Of a DNA stretch of 64,000 nt, positions 35,085 through 45,311 are shown one piece after another (position 1 is the stretch's first letter; every line of letters begins with the position of its first letter). The stretch spans positions 3,100,001 to 3,164,000 of the forward strand of contig PZJY01000003.1 of the NCBI GenBank assembly GCA_031472005.1. Direction: 5' to 3'. Position numbers and translations under genes: made by a program. Below the pieces are notes generated by a model. The model made no database searches and was not told the DNA's origin. It worked only from the letters and a program-made list of their open reading frames with translations. This DNA is from Tetracladium setigerum (Eukaryota; Ascomycota; Leotiomycetes; Helotiales).

Positions 35085-37146
35085 TTTTATTGGGCATTGA
35101 GTTGGCTTTGGCTTTGGCTTTTGCCTTTTTTCTCGATCGATTGATTTTCTTATCGATTGTGGTGGTGGAATGTACCTTTTCGTTTGATTTTTTGTTTTCT
35201 TTCTTTTGATTTTTCAAAAAAAGAATGGGGGAAAAGGGGGAGGGAGTGTTTGAAGCAAAAAATACCTTGAGGTGTTTATGGCGTTTTCTTTTTTAGATCT
35301 GGGTTGGGTTTTTTTTGGGAGATGTGGGAGATGGAGGAGGTTTAACCGAGTTTGTGTATATATTTGTATTGTAAGATCTTAACTGTATGAAAAATTCCCC
35401 CAAGGGGTGGTGGTCATAAAAATTATTTTTCATTGGGTGCTGTACTGTACCTAGCGTGAATTTGCTTCTACCTGTGTACTTGTGTAAAATTTTAGTTGGA
35501 GGGTTTAGAAAATAGTTTGAAGGGGGAAGAAGGTAAACAGGCAGAAGAGAAAAATGAAAAATTCGATAGTGGGTGTGGAAATGGTGGAGAGGGGTAGTGA
35601 AGATGAAGAAGTAAAGAATGGGTAAGGGTATAGAATTGACAGCAGAAGAGGCTTTTTTGGGGGCGGTAAATTAAATTACAAAGACAGTGAGTGACGTTAT
35701 TAGCAACAGAAGAAGAAGATTTAACATTCAAATTTCCAAATTTGAGGGAACCCTTGTTTCTTTCCCTTTTTTTCTTTTATTTTTTTTATTTTTTGGTTTG
35801 GAATACAAATCACTGATAAATGACATTGATAGATTAGTGAAATGGGTTTAATAACGTTGTATTTCGTTGCTAGTTGTTCGTTGCTAGTTAGTTACACATA
35901 TCAAAGAATCGTGTAGGCAGTAGCTACGGACTTCCGACAACTATCTCATGAAGTGTGGTATCTTTCTATGAAAATTAATTGTTCTATCTAGGTTGATCGG
36001 AAGGAACATCTGGTGGGAAAGGTAAAAAAAATTTATTATATACTTGATATTAAGAAGTTGTGTGTGTAGGTGTGTCGGGGCGATGGATAGTGAGCGGGTG
36101 TGGAGTTTGGGAGAGGTGAATGAGAAATGAAGTGAGTGAAATTAAGATTACATTTGAAGAAGAGAGGGTGAGAATTATTAAAGAGGTGGAGTGAAACGTA
36201 TCAAATAAACCGAGGAACTTGACAAATATCTTGCAGGAGCCAAAGTTGGAAACGCAACAGCAATATTCAAATAGTCCCCATCTCTTTCATTTAAATTGCT
36301 ATCTTAACATGGTCCATGACCTTGTGGCCAATGAAGCTTTGGCTTTGACAATCACGATTGCGAATTGGGATCTAACACGACGGTAATATCGAAGTAGAAG
36401 TCATGCATTGTACAACACGCCTGAAGACCAAAGGATAATGCAGGATGTGGTGGTCAAATCCATCTTTCGGAATATTGAGCTACACCTTAAGGATGTCGCG
36501 AGGTTTGTGTTCTAGGTTATGAGCTTGACTTGTGACACGGTTCAGAAAACGTAATAGATAATCTCGTTACCCAGGTAGGTATCTTTAAAACGATTTGAGT
36601 TAAACAAGGGTTAGAACATATTGATAGACGGGACGTTATCTAGGGAGTTAGTTTGCGTGGCGTTAGCTGTAAGCCTGTTGAATTCGTTGTGTCTGAGGAG
36701 TGGAGGGGGGTGGCCTCGAATCGAGGTGTTTTATACAGAGGTTTCGTTTCGGCTCGGAGAAGTCACATCACAATAGCCAACACAAAGAGGGCATCTAGAC
36801 ATGAGTAGTTTGTCTACCCTTTCTGATGTCTTCTTGCTAATTTAATATTCTTTATTTGTAGTACCCATCAATAACAAATCAGTCTCGAAATTTCAAGCAT
36901 TACAGATGGTCTCTCGATTCACACACCCAGGGAAGTTTTTCCGTTTGTTCTGCGGTAGTGATTCAAAATTGAACATGTCGCAGATAAATGTCTGGAGCAC
37001 AACAGATAAGGGAGATTGTCTTTTATTCCGCCCGCCTAGGCAAGAAAGAACCTGGAGGATTATTGCAAAGGAAGATCACTAGATGCGCATTACCTCTTGA
37101 CCTTCAAAGATCATAAACAAATTTCCAAGCCCCACCAACCTACCGA
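35085..37146. other. Intergenic between convergent genes, 2.1 kb
   Basis: No gene is supported on either strand. The first few hundred bases are T/G-rich and probably 3' UTR of the reductase. Poly-T and AT-rich tracts lie at about 35760-35800. Confidence 0.4.
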
Positions 37147-38575
37147 TCAGAAGTGGTTACTCATGATAGGCAACCTATACCTCTCAAACGAAGTAACCCA
37201 CTTCACATCCGCACACGGCGCCAAAAAAATATCCCCATCCGAAAGTCTCTGACAGGACCAGTCGCTGCCCAAAAAGGTTAGAAAACAATCATGATGCGTC
37301 TTTAGATCAAAAAATCGTCTCAACATCCACGTGAAGAATAGATATTCAGGAGGCGGCGCCGCGTTGTTATCCTGATAGTGCCACTTTCGAACAGTATGTA
37401 GCACGTCGCTTATACTTGCGACTGAGGGCGTGGAGATGACACTAGCAGCGAGACTGTTTTTGCCAGCGTCTTTGATGTTGTTGGGCATGTCGATGGTGAG
37501 GAGCTGGAAATGGCCGAAGGGAATAGCTCGGACGGTGCGCAAGCCTCTGCTGTATTTGGGGAATGGAGGGTGATTGAACTCTGCGCGATCCTCCTCAGCC
37601 TCGACCGGTCTGTCATCGACGATGACGTGGATCTTCCTGTGCATATGCTCATAGCCGTGAATAAGACACTTTAATTCGATCAATGCGCCAACTTGTGCAC
37701 TATCGAAGGACAGATCCTCGTTCTGGTGTGCGTCACGGGGTTGGAATGTTACTGGTTTTCGTTCATCTTCAATCGACCTTTGCTTTCCCTTGTCCATTAT
37801 CCACTTGGCCAAGTCGCCAAACTCGTCCCCACACATCTCATCCCTCCAAATGCCCAATTCATGGTCATCTTGGTAATCATATAGATATACCGGATAATCC
37901 TCAAACATTTCTTCGCCTCGCGCAGACATTGGAAAACGGCCCGTGCGATAGTACTCCAGGAAATACTCACCAACAGTCCCGACCTCTCTCGCCTCGAAGA
38001 ACGGACCGTTGTAGGCCCTGAAGCAGTACGCTCCCGCAATTAGACAGAGGTATAATCCTTGATGAAGCTGCTTCCTCCAGTGATAATAGATAGTCGGGCG
38101 AGGTCGGTGGTATTCAGTGCGGCCCATTTCTGCATACTCCCACTCCGTCATTTGATTCTCAATGCAAAGGATGAGATGGCGGAAGTCGAATAAAATTCGA
38201 ACTTCTGATAGAAGAGGCGGCTTGCGAGCACCGCTCATGTCCCAAAGGGAGGGAAATGGAGAGGGAGGCTCTTTATGAGAGTATTGGGCGTCGATGACGA
38301 CTTGGGTTGCTCTGACCTGGATGAATGAAATACTGAGTGTCAATTATGTAATTGCGGTGTGAGTTGTATGAATAGGTACTCACGGCAATCAGGGCCTCGT
38401 CAAAAGCAATGATGGTGGCAGAGCCAACTCTCCAGATGAGATCTGGCGCCCCAGAGAGCCATACTTGATTGATATAGCGACAGGTTGAAGCGAGGGAGAT
38501 CAGGTCATGGAACTGGTCGAGACCGTTGAAAATAGAGTGGATCAGTTCTGCTGGGAGAGCAACTAGAGTGGGCAT
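37147..38575 (-). CDS. F-box-like protein, two exons
   Basis: Exon 1 is 38575-38384 and exon 2 is 38316-37147, with a 67-bp intron (GTGAGT...CATCCAG). The product is 453 residues. The N-terminus VALPAELIHSIFNGLDQFHD followed by LISLASTCRYINQVW has the LP-x-E-L-x-x-x-I-F and L-x-x-L-x-x-TC-R pattern of F-box domains, which link substrates to SCF ubiquitin ligases. The rest is a fungus-type F-box protein body with no named domain, including WRKQLHQGLYLCLIAGAYCF and a C-terminal WMLRRFFD segment. The acceptor was chosen to keep phase 0 and continuous frame. The gene is intact. Confidence 0.75.
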
Positions 38576-39321
38576 GATGGATTGTGAGGAGGATCATGAG
38601 ACGGAGGACTACTGATGGTTTCTAAGGTTTGTATTAGATGGACATTGTGTTGTTGGTTGAGGTGAGACCTGGGTTGAGGGTGGAAGTTGGGTATGTGGTT
38701 GTGTTTAACTCGTACCACCTCGCTAATTAATCGAGCAATGTGGGTGACAGGGGCTTGCATTCCAGTGATAGCCGTCCTCGCGGAAGATAGAAAGTAGCAG
38801 TAACCTTGATAACCATACATACACAGTCTAAAAACATAGTGCAATCTAGAAGCTGTTGAAATCTTTTATAAAATTCGTTATTGCTGGCCATCTTCCACAA
38901 AAACAAGGGGAAGGTGGGGGTCAGTTTTCATGTGCTCTTATTATCTAGTGCATAAGTGAGAATCACAAGGACAAAATTACTTGATAACTCCTGCTGATCT
39001 GATGCAACAAGACTTTTCAATTAAAACCTAAAGGTAAAAGTAAAGGGCAAACCTGTATTTCGCCTTTGTTCGAGTCCAATTCGCTGTCGTTGTTCACTTT
39101 GCCAAGTGAATATCTAATCTTGGCAGTCCCCACTCAAATTTTGGTGGGATCGGTCGCCACTAAATATTTCTACCACCAACTTCCGACCCACGTTCTTCAC
39201 ATCCCAATCCCCTTCTCGACATCTGTTATTTTCTGGACTGACGGGGATATACTTCAGCCCCTATCTGAGACGCAGCGAGAGACAGATACCCACACAACGT
39301 GCTGCAATCAACTTAGCAGCC
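38576..39321. promoter_or_regulatory. Divergent spacer upstream of the NRPS-like gene
   Basis: The F-box-like gene (-) and the NRPS-like gene (+) start on either side of this 746-bp region, so it should hold both promoters. No specific binding site is asserted. Confidence 0.45.
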
Positions 39322-42300
39322 ATGTCGCGTGCCACAAACGGCAACCCGTCAATTGATGACGAAACCGACAAACAACGCAGCCCAGCGACCCATCTCAAGC
39401 ATACCGGCGAACTTGAGAATGGGCATCAATTGAAGAATGGGGATTCTTTGAGCGAGAACACAAAATCTATTTCTTCTTCAAATGTAAGTTTCACTTCTTC
39501 TTCACCGCTCCGTCAGCGAACTTCGATATCACGTTCTGACACATGGCAGAGAAACACTCCCGTGATCGATATCACAAAAGATCTTTCTGCTCTGATCAGC
39601 AAGCAGATCAAGGCAACGCCTGATGCGGTGGCATTGGAAGATGACACAACAAAATTGACCTATGCTGAACTGGACGAGAAAGTCAGCGCCCTCTCCCAGC
39701 GTTTACGAGAGCATGGTGTCAGCCGCGATTGTCTTGTAGGTGTCTTGATGGGAAGAACGGCAGACTATGTAATTGCATGTCTTGCTGCTCTTCGTGCCGG
39801 AGGCGCCTTTCTGGTTCTTGAACTTGCATACCCTCCAGGATTGCTTGCAGATGTGATCGAGGATGCCAAGCCTGTTGTAATTGTTACACATGTCGCCCAG
39901 CAAGGCCAAATCAAAGCCTCAATTCCATTAATCATTCTCGACGAGCCAGAGGTTGTCATCAATGGCGCATCACAACCAAATGGAACGCAAGAGGCTGCTC
40001 CACTGCCTGCGGAAGATGACCTGGAAAGACTCGCCTTCGTCTCATATTCTTCAGGTACAACAGGCAAGCCGAAAGGAATTGGCAACCCACATAGAGCTCC
40101 AGTACTCTCATACGATCTGAGATTTCGCCTCAGTGATCTTGGACCTGGTGATCGCGTTGCTTGTAACGTTTTCTTTATCTGGGAGATTTTGCGTCCTCTC
40201 CTTCGTGGTGCAACTGTTGTTTGCGTTCCCGACGACACAAGCTACGATCCAGTTGCTCTAGTTGATATGCTGGCATCAAAACGTATCACCGAGACTTTGA
40301 TGACTCCAACACTCCTTGCTGCGGTCCTTTCGAGACACCCAAAGATTGGATCTGAGCTTCCAGATCTCCGAAGTCTTTGGTTGAATGGAGAAGTTGTCAC
40401 CACAGATCTTGCCAGTCGGGCGATGAAAGCACTTCCAAATACTCGTCTGTTGAATTGCTACAGCGCTAGCGAGACGCATGAAATTGCATGTGGAGATATC
40501 AAGGAAATCATTGATCACAATTCTCCTTTCTGTCCTGTTGGCCAACCAATGGAACCCGAATTTATCTATATTCTCGACGAAAATGAGAACAAGGTGGAAA
40601 GTGGAACAAGTGGGGAGCTTTTCGTTGGAGGTTCCCTCCTAGCTCGTGGTTATCTCAATCTCCCTGAAACTACCGCCAAAGCCTTCAAGCCAGACCTTTT
40701 TAGCAAAGTCCCTGGAGCTCGTATGTACAGAACTGGAGATTTGGCTCGATTGCTTCCATCCGGAGTTCTTGAGATCACCGGCCGGGTGGGTGCCATGTTG
40801 AAAATTAGAGGCTATTCAGTTGTTCCTGGAAAGGTTGAACATGCCATCTGCAAGTTGCTGGCTATCAGTCACTGTGCCGTCATTGGATGGGGTGAGGGCC
40901 TCGATAAGCAGCTTGTTGCATATGTTGTTCGGGACAAGGAAAATGTCGAAGGTCGAACGACTGTCTTGATCGACGAAGCTGGGTACAGTCCAGCGGCAAG
41001 AAAGACCCTTTCTGAATCTTTGGCTCAATATATGATCCCCGCTTTGTGGATTGAGGTCGATGAACTCCCTACACATGAAGTCTCCGGAAAGGTTGACTTG
41101 AAACGCTTACCTGATCCATCATCGATTAAATCACGAAGTGCTACGAACGGCAAAAAGAAGGAGCTTGATACTGAGATCAACGTCAAGTCCATCGCTAAGT
41201 TATGGGCAGCATCCCTTAACATGTCAGCAAAAACAATCACCCCAGAACACAACTTCTTTGATCTTGGTGGCCACTCCTTGAGTCTTGCCGATCTTGCTAC
41301 AAAGTTCTCACGGGCTTATGGATTGTCAGTCCCAGTTGCTCGACTTGTTGTAAACCCAACTCTTGAGGGGCACTTGGAAGTTGTCTGCAATATTCGAGAT
41401 GGACGTACAGCCGCTGTTCAGGCAGATTTACCCGCTGTCCTACGCGCAGATGCCACACTTGCCGATGAGATTAAGTCAAATGGAGCCAAGTTCCGAGCAT
41501 TAAGTGAGGCAAACACCATCTTCCTCACAGGTGTGACGGGTTTCTTGGGTGCCTTCTTGCTCGCTGACCTTCTCGAAAACACGACTGCTCGAATTATCTG
41601 CTTGGTACGATTCAACGATCCACAGGAAGGCGATCGCCCAGCAGGATTTGCCAGACTTCGAAGAAATCTTCTTGATCTTGGACTCTGGCATGATTCAATT
41701 GTAAATCGCATCGAAGTTCTCCCAGGAACCTTGTCGCGCAAGAGATTTGGCCTTACGCCTGCTGCGTTTGACGATCTTGCAGCACGAGTTCAAGTCATCA
41801 TTCACGCGGGTGCTACAGTCAATTTGGTTTATCCTTATGCTCCTCTGCGGGATGCTAATGTTGGTGGCACAAGAGAGGTCTTGCGACTTGCTGGTCAAAG
41901 CGGTGCGACCGTACAATATATTTCTACAAACGGTATATTGCCACCTTCGCCTGATAGTTGGCCCGAAAGCTCCAAGGTTGAAATTGAAGCCGTACCAGAA
42001 AAGTTGGTTGATGGCTACGGTCAAACGAAGTGGGTAGCTGAGCAACTGATGCATGAAGCAAACAAACGTGGAATGCCTGTCAGGATCATTCGTCTAGGAA
42101 CAATCAGCGGACACAGTGTCTCTGGGTCTACCAACTCCTATGATCTCTTTACTGCCATCATTGTTGAATCGCTGCATCTAGGATTTGCTCCAGATATTGA
42201 AGGCTGGCGTGCGGAGATGACCCCAGTTGACTTCGTCAGCAAGGCCATCATTGCGCTCTCCAATCACATCCCATCCGATCAGGTAGTCTTCCACATCGGT

Positions 42301-43407
42301 GACTCTAACCCCGTTAACACTCGAGGCCTATTCGACGATCTTGGCGTTCTCGGCTATCCAACAAAGCCACTTGCCTGGGACGAATGGGTCAAACTTTGGA
42401 CCGAAAAGCGAGGAACAACCAAGGGAGGCGATGGAGTTTTCACAGTCGACATCCTCAGAGGAGGTATGCCATCCGTCGAGTTCTTGAAATGTATCACCAT
42501 CCTCGGTGATGCAGACACCAAACCCGCACTTTCAGGCATCGACCGACCCAAGATTGATATCAAGTTACTTGAGACCTACGCTCGCAACTGGTACGGTCGA
42601 GGATGGCTGAATCATCCACCCACCCACAACGGCGAAATTTCCAACTTCTCACAATTGAAGACTAAAGGCCCCCTCAGTGGAAAGGTCGCCGTCGTCACAG
42701 GAGCATCATCCGGAATTGGCGCCGCAGTTGCAAAAGCCCTTGCTCGAGAAGGCGTACACATCGCTCTCGCTGCGCGCCGCACTCCAGCTCTCAAAGAGCT
42801 CAAACTCAAACTCACACCTCACGGCGTCAAGGTCCTCATTCATCAAACAGACGTAACGTCGAAAGATCAAGTTGAATCCCTCATGAAAACCACCGCTGAA
42901 ACTCTTGGTCCAATTGACATCCTCGTTTCCTGCGCAGGCGTCATGTATTTCACGATGATGGCCAACGTGAACACCGAAGACTGGGAACGCACCGTCGATG
43001 TAAACTGCAAAGGTCTTCTCCACTGCCTCTCCTCCACCATTCCATCCTTCCTCTCCCGTGGCAGCGGTCACATCGTCGCCATCTCCTCCGACGCAGGCCG
43101 AAAGGTCTTCCCTGGCCTCGGTGTCTATTCAGCCTCCAAATTTTTCGTCGAAGCGACTCTCCAAGCACTTCGTGTCGAAACGGCCGGATCTGGATTGCGA
43201 GTCACGAGTATTCAGCCTGGAAATACCGAGTCGGAACTTTTGGGCATGTCAACGGATGCAGAGGCGTTGAAGAAGTATGGTGAGCCGACTGGTGCGAAGG
43301 TTCTTGATCCGGATGATGTCGCCAGGGCGATTGTTTATGCCTTGAGTCAGCCGGAGCATGTGGCTGTTAATGAGGTGTTGATTGAGCCTAGGGATGAGCC
43401 TATCTAG
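39322..43407 (+). CDS. NRPS-like A-T-R-R enzyme, likely glycine betaine reductase (ATRR type)
   Basis: This is a 1361-residue single-exon protein. The adenylation domain spans about residues 75-600, with FVSYSSGTTGKPKGIGN (from about 239), GELFVGGSLLARGYLN and RMYRTGDLARLL. The thiolation domain has FFDLGGHSLSLA, with the phosphopantetheine Ser at about 652. Reductase 1 is a Lys2-type thioester reductase (IFLTGVTGFLGAFLLADLL from about 732; YGQTK at about 899). Reductase 2 is a classical SDR (VAVVTGASSGIGAAVAKAL from about 1121; YSASK at about 1269). This order equals the fungal ATRR enzymes, which activate glycine betaine and reduce it via the aldehyde to choline. The A4 region reads NVFFIWEI, where amino-acid-activating domains normally have an Asp (FDxSxxE); its absence fits a substrate with no free amino group. 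No other biosynthetic genes adjoin it, consistent with a primary-metabolism role. Confidence 0.82.
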   Translation: MSRATNGNPSIDDETDKQRSPATHLKHTGELENGHQLKNGDSLSENTKSISSSNVSFTSSSPLRQRTSISRSDTWQRNTPVIDITKDLSALISKQIKATPDAVALEDDTTKLTYAELDEKVSALSQRLREHGVSRDCLVGVLMGRTADYVIACLAALRAGGAFLVLELAYPPGLLADVIEDAKPVVIVTHVAQQGQIKASIPLIILDEPEVVINGASQPNGTQEAAPLPAEDDLERLAFVSYSSGTTGKPKGIGNPHRAPVLSYDLRFRLSDLGPGDRVACNVFFIWEILRPLLRGATVVCVPDDTSYDPVALVDMLASKRITETLMTPTLLAAVLSRHPKIGSELPDLRSLWLNGEVVTTDLASRAMKALPNTRLLNCYSASETHEIACGDIKEIIDHNSPFCPVGQPMEPEFIYILDENENKVESGTSGELFVGGSLLARGYLNLPETTAKAFKPDLFSKVPGARMYRTGDLARLLPSGVLEITGRVGAMLKIRGYSVVPGKVEHAICKLLAISHCAVIGWGEGLDKQLVAYVVRDKENVEGRTTVLIDEAGYSPAARKTLSESLAQYMIPALWIEVDELPTHEVSGKVDLKRLPDPSSIKSRSATNGKKKELDTEINVKSIAKLWAASLNMSAKTITPEHNFFDLGGHSLSLADLATKFSRAYGLSVPVARLVVNPTLEGHLEVVCNIRDGRTAAVQADLPAVLRADATLADEIKSNGAKFRALSEANTIFLTGVTGFLGAFLLADLLENTTARIICLVRFNDPQEGDRPAGFARLRRNLLDLGLWHDSIVNRIEVLPGTLSRKRFGLTPAAFDDLAARVQVIIHAGATVNLVYPYAPLRDANVGGTREVLRLAGQSGATVQYISTNGILPPSPDSWPESSKVEIEAVPEKLVDGYGQTKWVAEQLMHEANKRGMPVRIIRLGTISGHSVSGSTNSYDLFTAIIVESLHLGFAPDIEGWRAEMTPVDFVSKAIIALSNHIPSDQVVFHIGDSNPVNTRGLFDDLGVLGYPTKPLAWDEWVKLWTEKRGTTKGGDGVFTVDILRGGMPSVEFLKCITILGDADTKPALSGIDRPKIDIKLLETYARNWYGRGWLNHPPTHNGEISNFSQLKTKGPLSGKVAVVTGASSGIGAAVAKALAREGVHIALAARRTPALKELKLKLTPHGVKVLIHQTDVTSKDQVESLMKTTAETLGPIDILVSCAGVMYFTMMANVNTEDWERTVDVNCKGLLHCLSSTIPSFLSRGSGHIVAISSDAGRKVFPGLGVYSASKFFVEATLQALRVETAGSGLRVTSIQPGNTESELLGMSTDAEALKKYGEPTGAKVLDPDDVARAIVYALSQPEHVAVNEVLIEPRDEPI

Positions 43408-43788
43408 ACATGAACCCCGTTAAGGGCAGGTCATTACTATATTAGAGCAGGTAGGTTGAAGTAGAGGATGGGGATAGATGGGGATATATTGGAGGAAGTT
43501 GCGTTGCGTTGCTTCTTTATACTCTAATGCGATAGAGAGAATCCTCACGGGATGATTACATGCATGGTTTTTATTGATCCTCTCTTTTCGGATAGAGAAT
43601 AAACTTTGCAAATTACCTACAGTACCTCTTTCGTTCTGCAGTCGCAGGGTTGACATTTCAATTTTGCTTGCACGCTGCATAATATGAGGATTGCTTCTCA
43701 CTTGTTCGTCCCGATTCCTCTCCTGTCTTCTAGCATAGTTGTTCTTTATTATTAAACTGATAAAGGAGATATAATTCCCATTTGGCCA

Positions 43789-44421
43789 GGGGGGTGTGTA
43801 TTGCATCCAGGAGCCAGATATCGGGAATTCCTCCTTTTATATTCATTTCTGTCACTGATTCTTTTAAATGGCCAAAAGTTCACAACAATGAAATGATACA
43901 GCAAGGCAGAATACATGGAACCAAAAATGATTAGCGTCTGTTCCTGCTAAGATATATGTTAACCGAGACGGAATTTCACTATGTTCACGCCCAGGCTAGC
44001 TCAGCTAAGGCCCGAACCTCCTTCTCCGCCACAATTCGCAAGCTTAGTCAGGAGCGCCAAGGCCCTATCAAATAGCCACACGCTGTCTCTTGCCATGCTC
44101 TTGCAGATCAAGCAGCGTCTCTTCTTCTACATTCTACTATCGAGCTAGCGACTGACCTTCGATCGAAGACAAGTGCACATCGTATTCCCTTTCCATCACC
44201 ATACTCCGTCTTAACCTTCATCTCCTCGTCCTTCTTCGCCCTCTGCCTCTCCACCAAATCCCTTCTCTTCTTCCTCCTCTCCTTCCTATCATTTTTCTCC
44301 TCCTCCCGCCTCACCTCCAACCCTCTCAGCGCGCGTCGATAGCCAACTGTTGCACTAGCCCCAAGAGCTCGTGCGCTGTGGTTATCGTTGTCATGCTGAG
44401 CTCATGTGCTCGCTGAGCTGC
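43789..44421. repeat. Duplicated block, copy 1 (largely unmutated)
   Basis: This block aligns in the same orientation with 46898-47514. Landmarks are the start at GTGTGTATTGCATCCAGGAG, the shared CTTCGATCGAAGA, and the shared CTCAGCGCGCGTCGATAG near the right end. Copy 1 keeps C and G at many positions where copy 2 has T and A. A short minus-strand Lys/Arg/Glu-rich frame (44108-44320) lies within it, directly downstream of the gene-tail remnant. That frame is probably not a real protein, because it is not preserved at its 3' end in copy 2. Confidence 0.85.
44326..44418 (-). pseudogene. C-terminal remnant of a paralogue of the 47.4-48.3 kb secreted protein gene
   Basis: The last about 30 codons before TGA (44328-44326) read AQRAHELSMTTITTAHELLG then LVQQLAIDAR. 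They correspond to AQRAYELNSMIIRTEHQLTG then LVQQLTIDAR at the end of the protein encoded at 48274-47420. The remaining about 250 codons of that gene are not present upstream. The fragment differs from the intact gene by ordinary substitutions and one codon deletion, not just transitions, so this part is an older paralogous divergence. Confidence 0.75.
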
Positions 44422-44744
44422 AGGATGGTGTGCAAAGGACTTACACTTGATAGTGATTCTGGGTTGGAAACGTGCGACGGAGTCTTAGGGATCCCGACTC
44501 AGGCGAAACAGAAGCAAGCTGGAGAGCACGCCCTGGAGGATCATTGATTCCGGTTTAAAATGGATGCGTTTCAAGATAATCCAGCTATCATCACAAGTTT
44601 GAGGCAAGCAAATCTGTAGAACAGGAATCAAAGATACTTCAAGATGAATTGCAAAGTAATCAATACTAGATACTAAAGCACAACTTGAGACAAGTAACTC
44701 TTCAACCTTACCCAACAGCAGTGAAGTGGTCCACCAACTCCTGG

Positions 44745-45311
44745 TCATCCTTCAAGCACACGATTGTCCAATGCAACATCTTCCAGTGCAATACGATCCA
44801 GCCTGAAATCGTGCACGTCAAAGTCAACTGGGGTACATCTCTTCCTTAAGCCTCTCCGGCAAGGTTGACCACCAGGAAACTTTATCGGTTTCTTCTCTGG
44901 TTTGATGAGAGTGTCTGGAGGGACAGGTGTACATCTCTTCAGACGACAGGGATGTGGATTGATTGGTGGAACTGGTCCCTCTGGCTCTGGGCCGTCGGGA
45001 ATGGGTGTGCATCTCTTTTGGACACATGGACCCTTGGGTTGCGGAAACGGCAGTAGATCGGTCCCTGTGTCGGTGGGCTCGATATGCAGGTCTGTAAGGC
45101 TGCGCTCCTGAGGAGTTGTCAGTTTCACAACTTATGGTTGGTAGAAAGTATAGATGAAGGTACATACCTGAACGTTTTCAGTATCGGTAGTCTCAGCATC
45201 GGGGGTTTCGTCGGCGGTGATACCGTTCCCGACTCCCCAATGGCGAGGCTTGATAAATTCACCAAAGGTAGCAGTGGCGAGGAATAGAACGAAGAGGAAG
45301 GCGAGACGCAT
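44745..45311 (-). CDS. Secreted precursor with three PC-x-KR-CTP repeats (candidate Kex2-processed peptides)
   Basis: Exon 1 is 45311-45168 and exon 2 is 45107-44745, with a 60-bp intron (GTATGT...CTCAG). The product is 168 residues. Residues 1-17 form a clear signal peptide (LAFLFVLFLATATFG core). The mature part is Pro-rich and contains three spaced repeats: PCVQKRCTPIP (75-85), PCRLKRCTPVP (101-111) and PCRRGLRKRCTPV (130-142). Each places a dibasic KR, the Kex2 cleavage site, immediately before Cys-Thr-Pro. Cleavage after KR would release two peptides that begin with Cys and have a second Cys about 21-24 residues later, so each could close into a disulfide-bracketed Pro-rich loop, plus a C-terminal acidic tail. 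This layout resembles Kex2-processed repeat proteins of fungi. No UstY-type or other tailoring gene is visible nearby. The function is inferred, not known. Confidence 0.7.

Larger units (their letters stand above)
43408..44744. other. Spacer containing repeat copy 1 and a gene-tail remnant
   Basis: From the NRPS-like stop to the secreted-peptide gene no intact gene is supported. The repeat (43789-44421) and the gene-tail fragment (44326-44418) are described separately. Confidence 0.4.

Noticed and set aside
39322..43407. Secondary-metabolite cluster around the NRPS-like gene
   Set aside because: The neighbours are an F-box-like gene and repeats; no tailoring enzymes, transporter or cluster regulator is present, and the domain order fits ATRR primary metabolism.
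44108..44320. Lys/Arg/Glu-rich 70-codon minus-strand frame in repeat copy 1
   Set aside because: It lies directly downstream of a gene stop in both copies and is low-complexity; conservation of the 3' flank explains it without a protein.
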